From an uncultured Modestobacter sp. (lineage in GTDB: Bacteria; Actinomycetota; Actinomycetes; Mycobacteriales; Geodermatophilaceae): a stretch of 64,000 nt of DNA. Location of the stretch: NCBI RefSeq assembly GCF_947486615.1, contig NZ_CANKUD010000010.1, positions 1-64,000 on the forward strand, given 5' to 3'. Positions 63,288 through 64,000 of the stretch are shown here, piece by piece. The notes under the pieces are model-generated. The model had not been told where the DNA came from, did no database searches, and saw nothing but the letters and a program-made list of their open reading frames with translations. The position numbers were made by a program, and so were the translations under genes. The stretch's first letter is position 1. Every line of letters starts with the position of its first letter.

Positions 63288-63887
63288 GTGAGGGCCGCCC
63301 CTGCGTCCGAGGCGGGTGACCGGCCGGTGCGGCGGCACGACCCCGACCGGCGGCAGCGGATCGTCGAGGCGACCGTCGACGTCATCGCCGAGCACGGCGT
63401 CGCCGGCACCACCCACCGGCTGATCGCTGCGGCCGCCGACGTCCCGCTGGGCTCGCTCACCTACCACTTCACCGGCCTGGACGATCTGCGCGCGCAGGCG
63501 TTCGCCCTGCACGCCGAGCGGATGGCGGTGAAGTACGAGGCGCACTTCGCGGCGGTCACGAGCACAGCGGACGTCGTCGACGCGGTCACCGAGCTGGTCC
63601 ACGCCGATGCCGACGCCGACGACCGTGACTGGGCGGTGGCCTACGAGCTGTTCCTCGCCGCCCTGCGCGACCCCGCGCTGCGCACCGTCACGGAGTCGTG
63701 GATGCGCCGCAGCCGCAGCGTGCTCGAGCAGTTCGTCGACCCGACCACCTCGCGCGGGCTGGACGCCCTGATCGAGGGACTGGTCATGCACAAGGTCCTC
63801 TCCACCCGGCCGGTCTCCCGCGCCGAGACCCAGGAGATCATCGCCCGGGCCGTGCGCCCCACCAACTCCCAGGAGCACCGCAGGTGA
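63288..63887 (+). CDS. TetR-family transcriptional regulator
   Basis: 199 residues with helix-turn-helix at about 22-65 (RIVEATVDVIAEHGVAGTTHRLIAAAADVPLGSLTYHF) and an effector domain with WAVAYELFLAALRDPALR. GTG 63288 lies 22 bases after the acetyltransferase; GTG 63327 is an alternative start. Its stop overlaps the next GTG as GTGA. A regulator between acetyltransferase and an efflux-type MFS gene is a common drug-response layout. Confidence 0.88.
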   Translation: MRAAPASEAGDRPVRRHDPDRRQRIVEATVDVIAEHGVAGTTHRLIAAAADVPLGSLTYHFTGLDDLRAQAFALHAERMAVKYEAHFAAVTSTADVVDAVTELVHADADADDRDWAVAYELFLAALRDPALRTVTESWMRRSRSVLEQFVDPTTSRGLDALIEGLVMHKVLSTRPVSRAETQEIIARAVRPTNSQEHRR

Positions 63888-64000
63888 CCAGCACCGACGT
63901 CCGCCGGTCGCCCGACCCGGCCCAGGTGACCACGGCGATGCGGGCGGTCTACGTCGCGTTCATCGGCGCGGGGTTCGCCTTCGCCAGCTGGGCCAGCCGG
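63884..64000 (+). CDS. MFS transporter, 5' part only
   Basis: GTG 63884 overlaps the TetR stop (GTGA). The 39 visible codons give a polar head and the start of helix 1 (AVYVAFIGAGFAFASWASR), the typical N-terminus of an MFS permease of the FucP/YbjJ-like type. The gene runs off the window edge. Coupled to TetR, it is likely regulated by it. Confidence 0.7.
   Translation, partial: MTSTDVRRSPDPAQVTTAMRAVYVAFIGAGFAFASWASR

Overview
The window is very GC-rich (well over 70 percent by eye), tightly packed DNA with many GTG starts and 4-base GTGA/ATGA overlaps. Gene order and content (pheST, arg cluster, mpg, tyrS and rrn in a row, DUF222-HNH genes, a SigE-family sigma factor, an F420-type LLM oxidoreductase, ANTAR proteins) point to a high-GC actinobacterium, most likely of the Geodermatophilaceae (Blastococcus, Modestobacter or Geodermatophilus). 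That placement is inference; no rRNA gene lies inside the window.

Layout. 1-390: promoter and processed leader of an rRNA operon on the minus strand, whose 16S gene lies just outside. 390-9852 (-): argC-J-B-D-F-R-H, mpg and tyrS, fused by overlapping start and stop codons, with an ArgR-like operator at the argC start. argG is absent. 9982-11741 (+): lipid kinase, VOC protein, STAS protein. 11746-16077 (-): pheS-pheT and a coupled SDR. 16204-18456 (+): an EAL-DICT-LOV-GGDEF protein with a canonical photoactive LOV cysteine. 18580-20887 (-): an SpoU-type rRNA methyltransferase and infC-rpmI-rplT, where infC starts at ATC behind a structured leader containing a terminator-like hairpin.

22540-35831: assimilatory nitrate reduction. 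It holds a HemD-like/winged-helix regulator, the porter NarK, nitrite reductase NirBD and a molybdopterin nitrate reductase carrying an extra C-terminal domain with its own ribosome binding site. A SigE-family sigma factor operon, an AraC regulator and a DUF2000 protein sit in between. 36-46 kb: small membrane proteins, ArfB, MmuM, two SDR/SRPBCC enzymes, a DUF3516 helicase preceded by a PHO-box-like repeat, and a DUF222-HNH gene followed by a 17-bp minisatellite. 46.3-52.2 kb: a membrane GGDEF-EAL protein, tandem TauE/SafE transporters, a GAF-ANTAR protein and a DoxX-like remnant. 52.4-58 kb (-): a GH13 enzyme with its LLM partner, a PASTA lipoprotein and a DASS transporter. 58-64 kb (+): HrpB, then amidase, TetR, acetyltransferase, TetR and an MFS transporter cut by the window edge; a pair of palindromic operators overlaps the acetyltransferase start.

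No tRNA, complete rRNA, CRISPR array, prophage or insertion sequence was seen. The most original items are the four-domain LOV/c-di-GMP protein, the nitrate reductase with an internally startable C-terminal domain, the infC leader, the PHO-box-like repeat near a 48-residue CxxC protein, and the twin operators at 62.66 kb.
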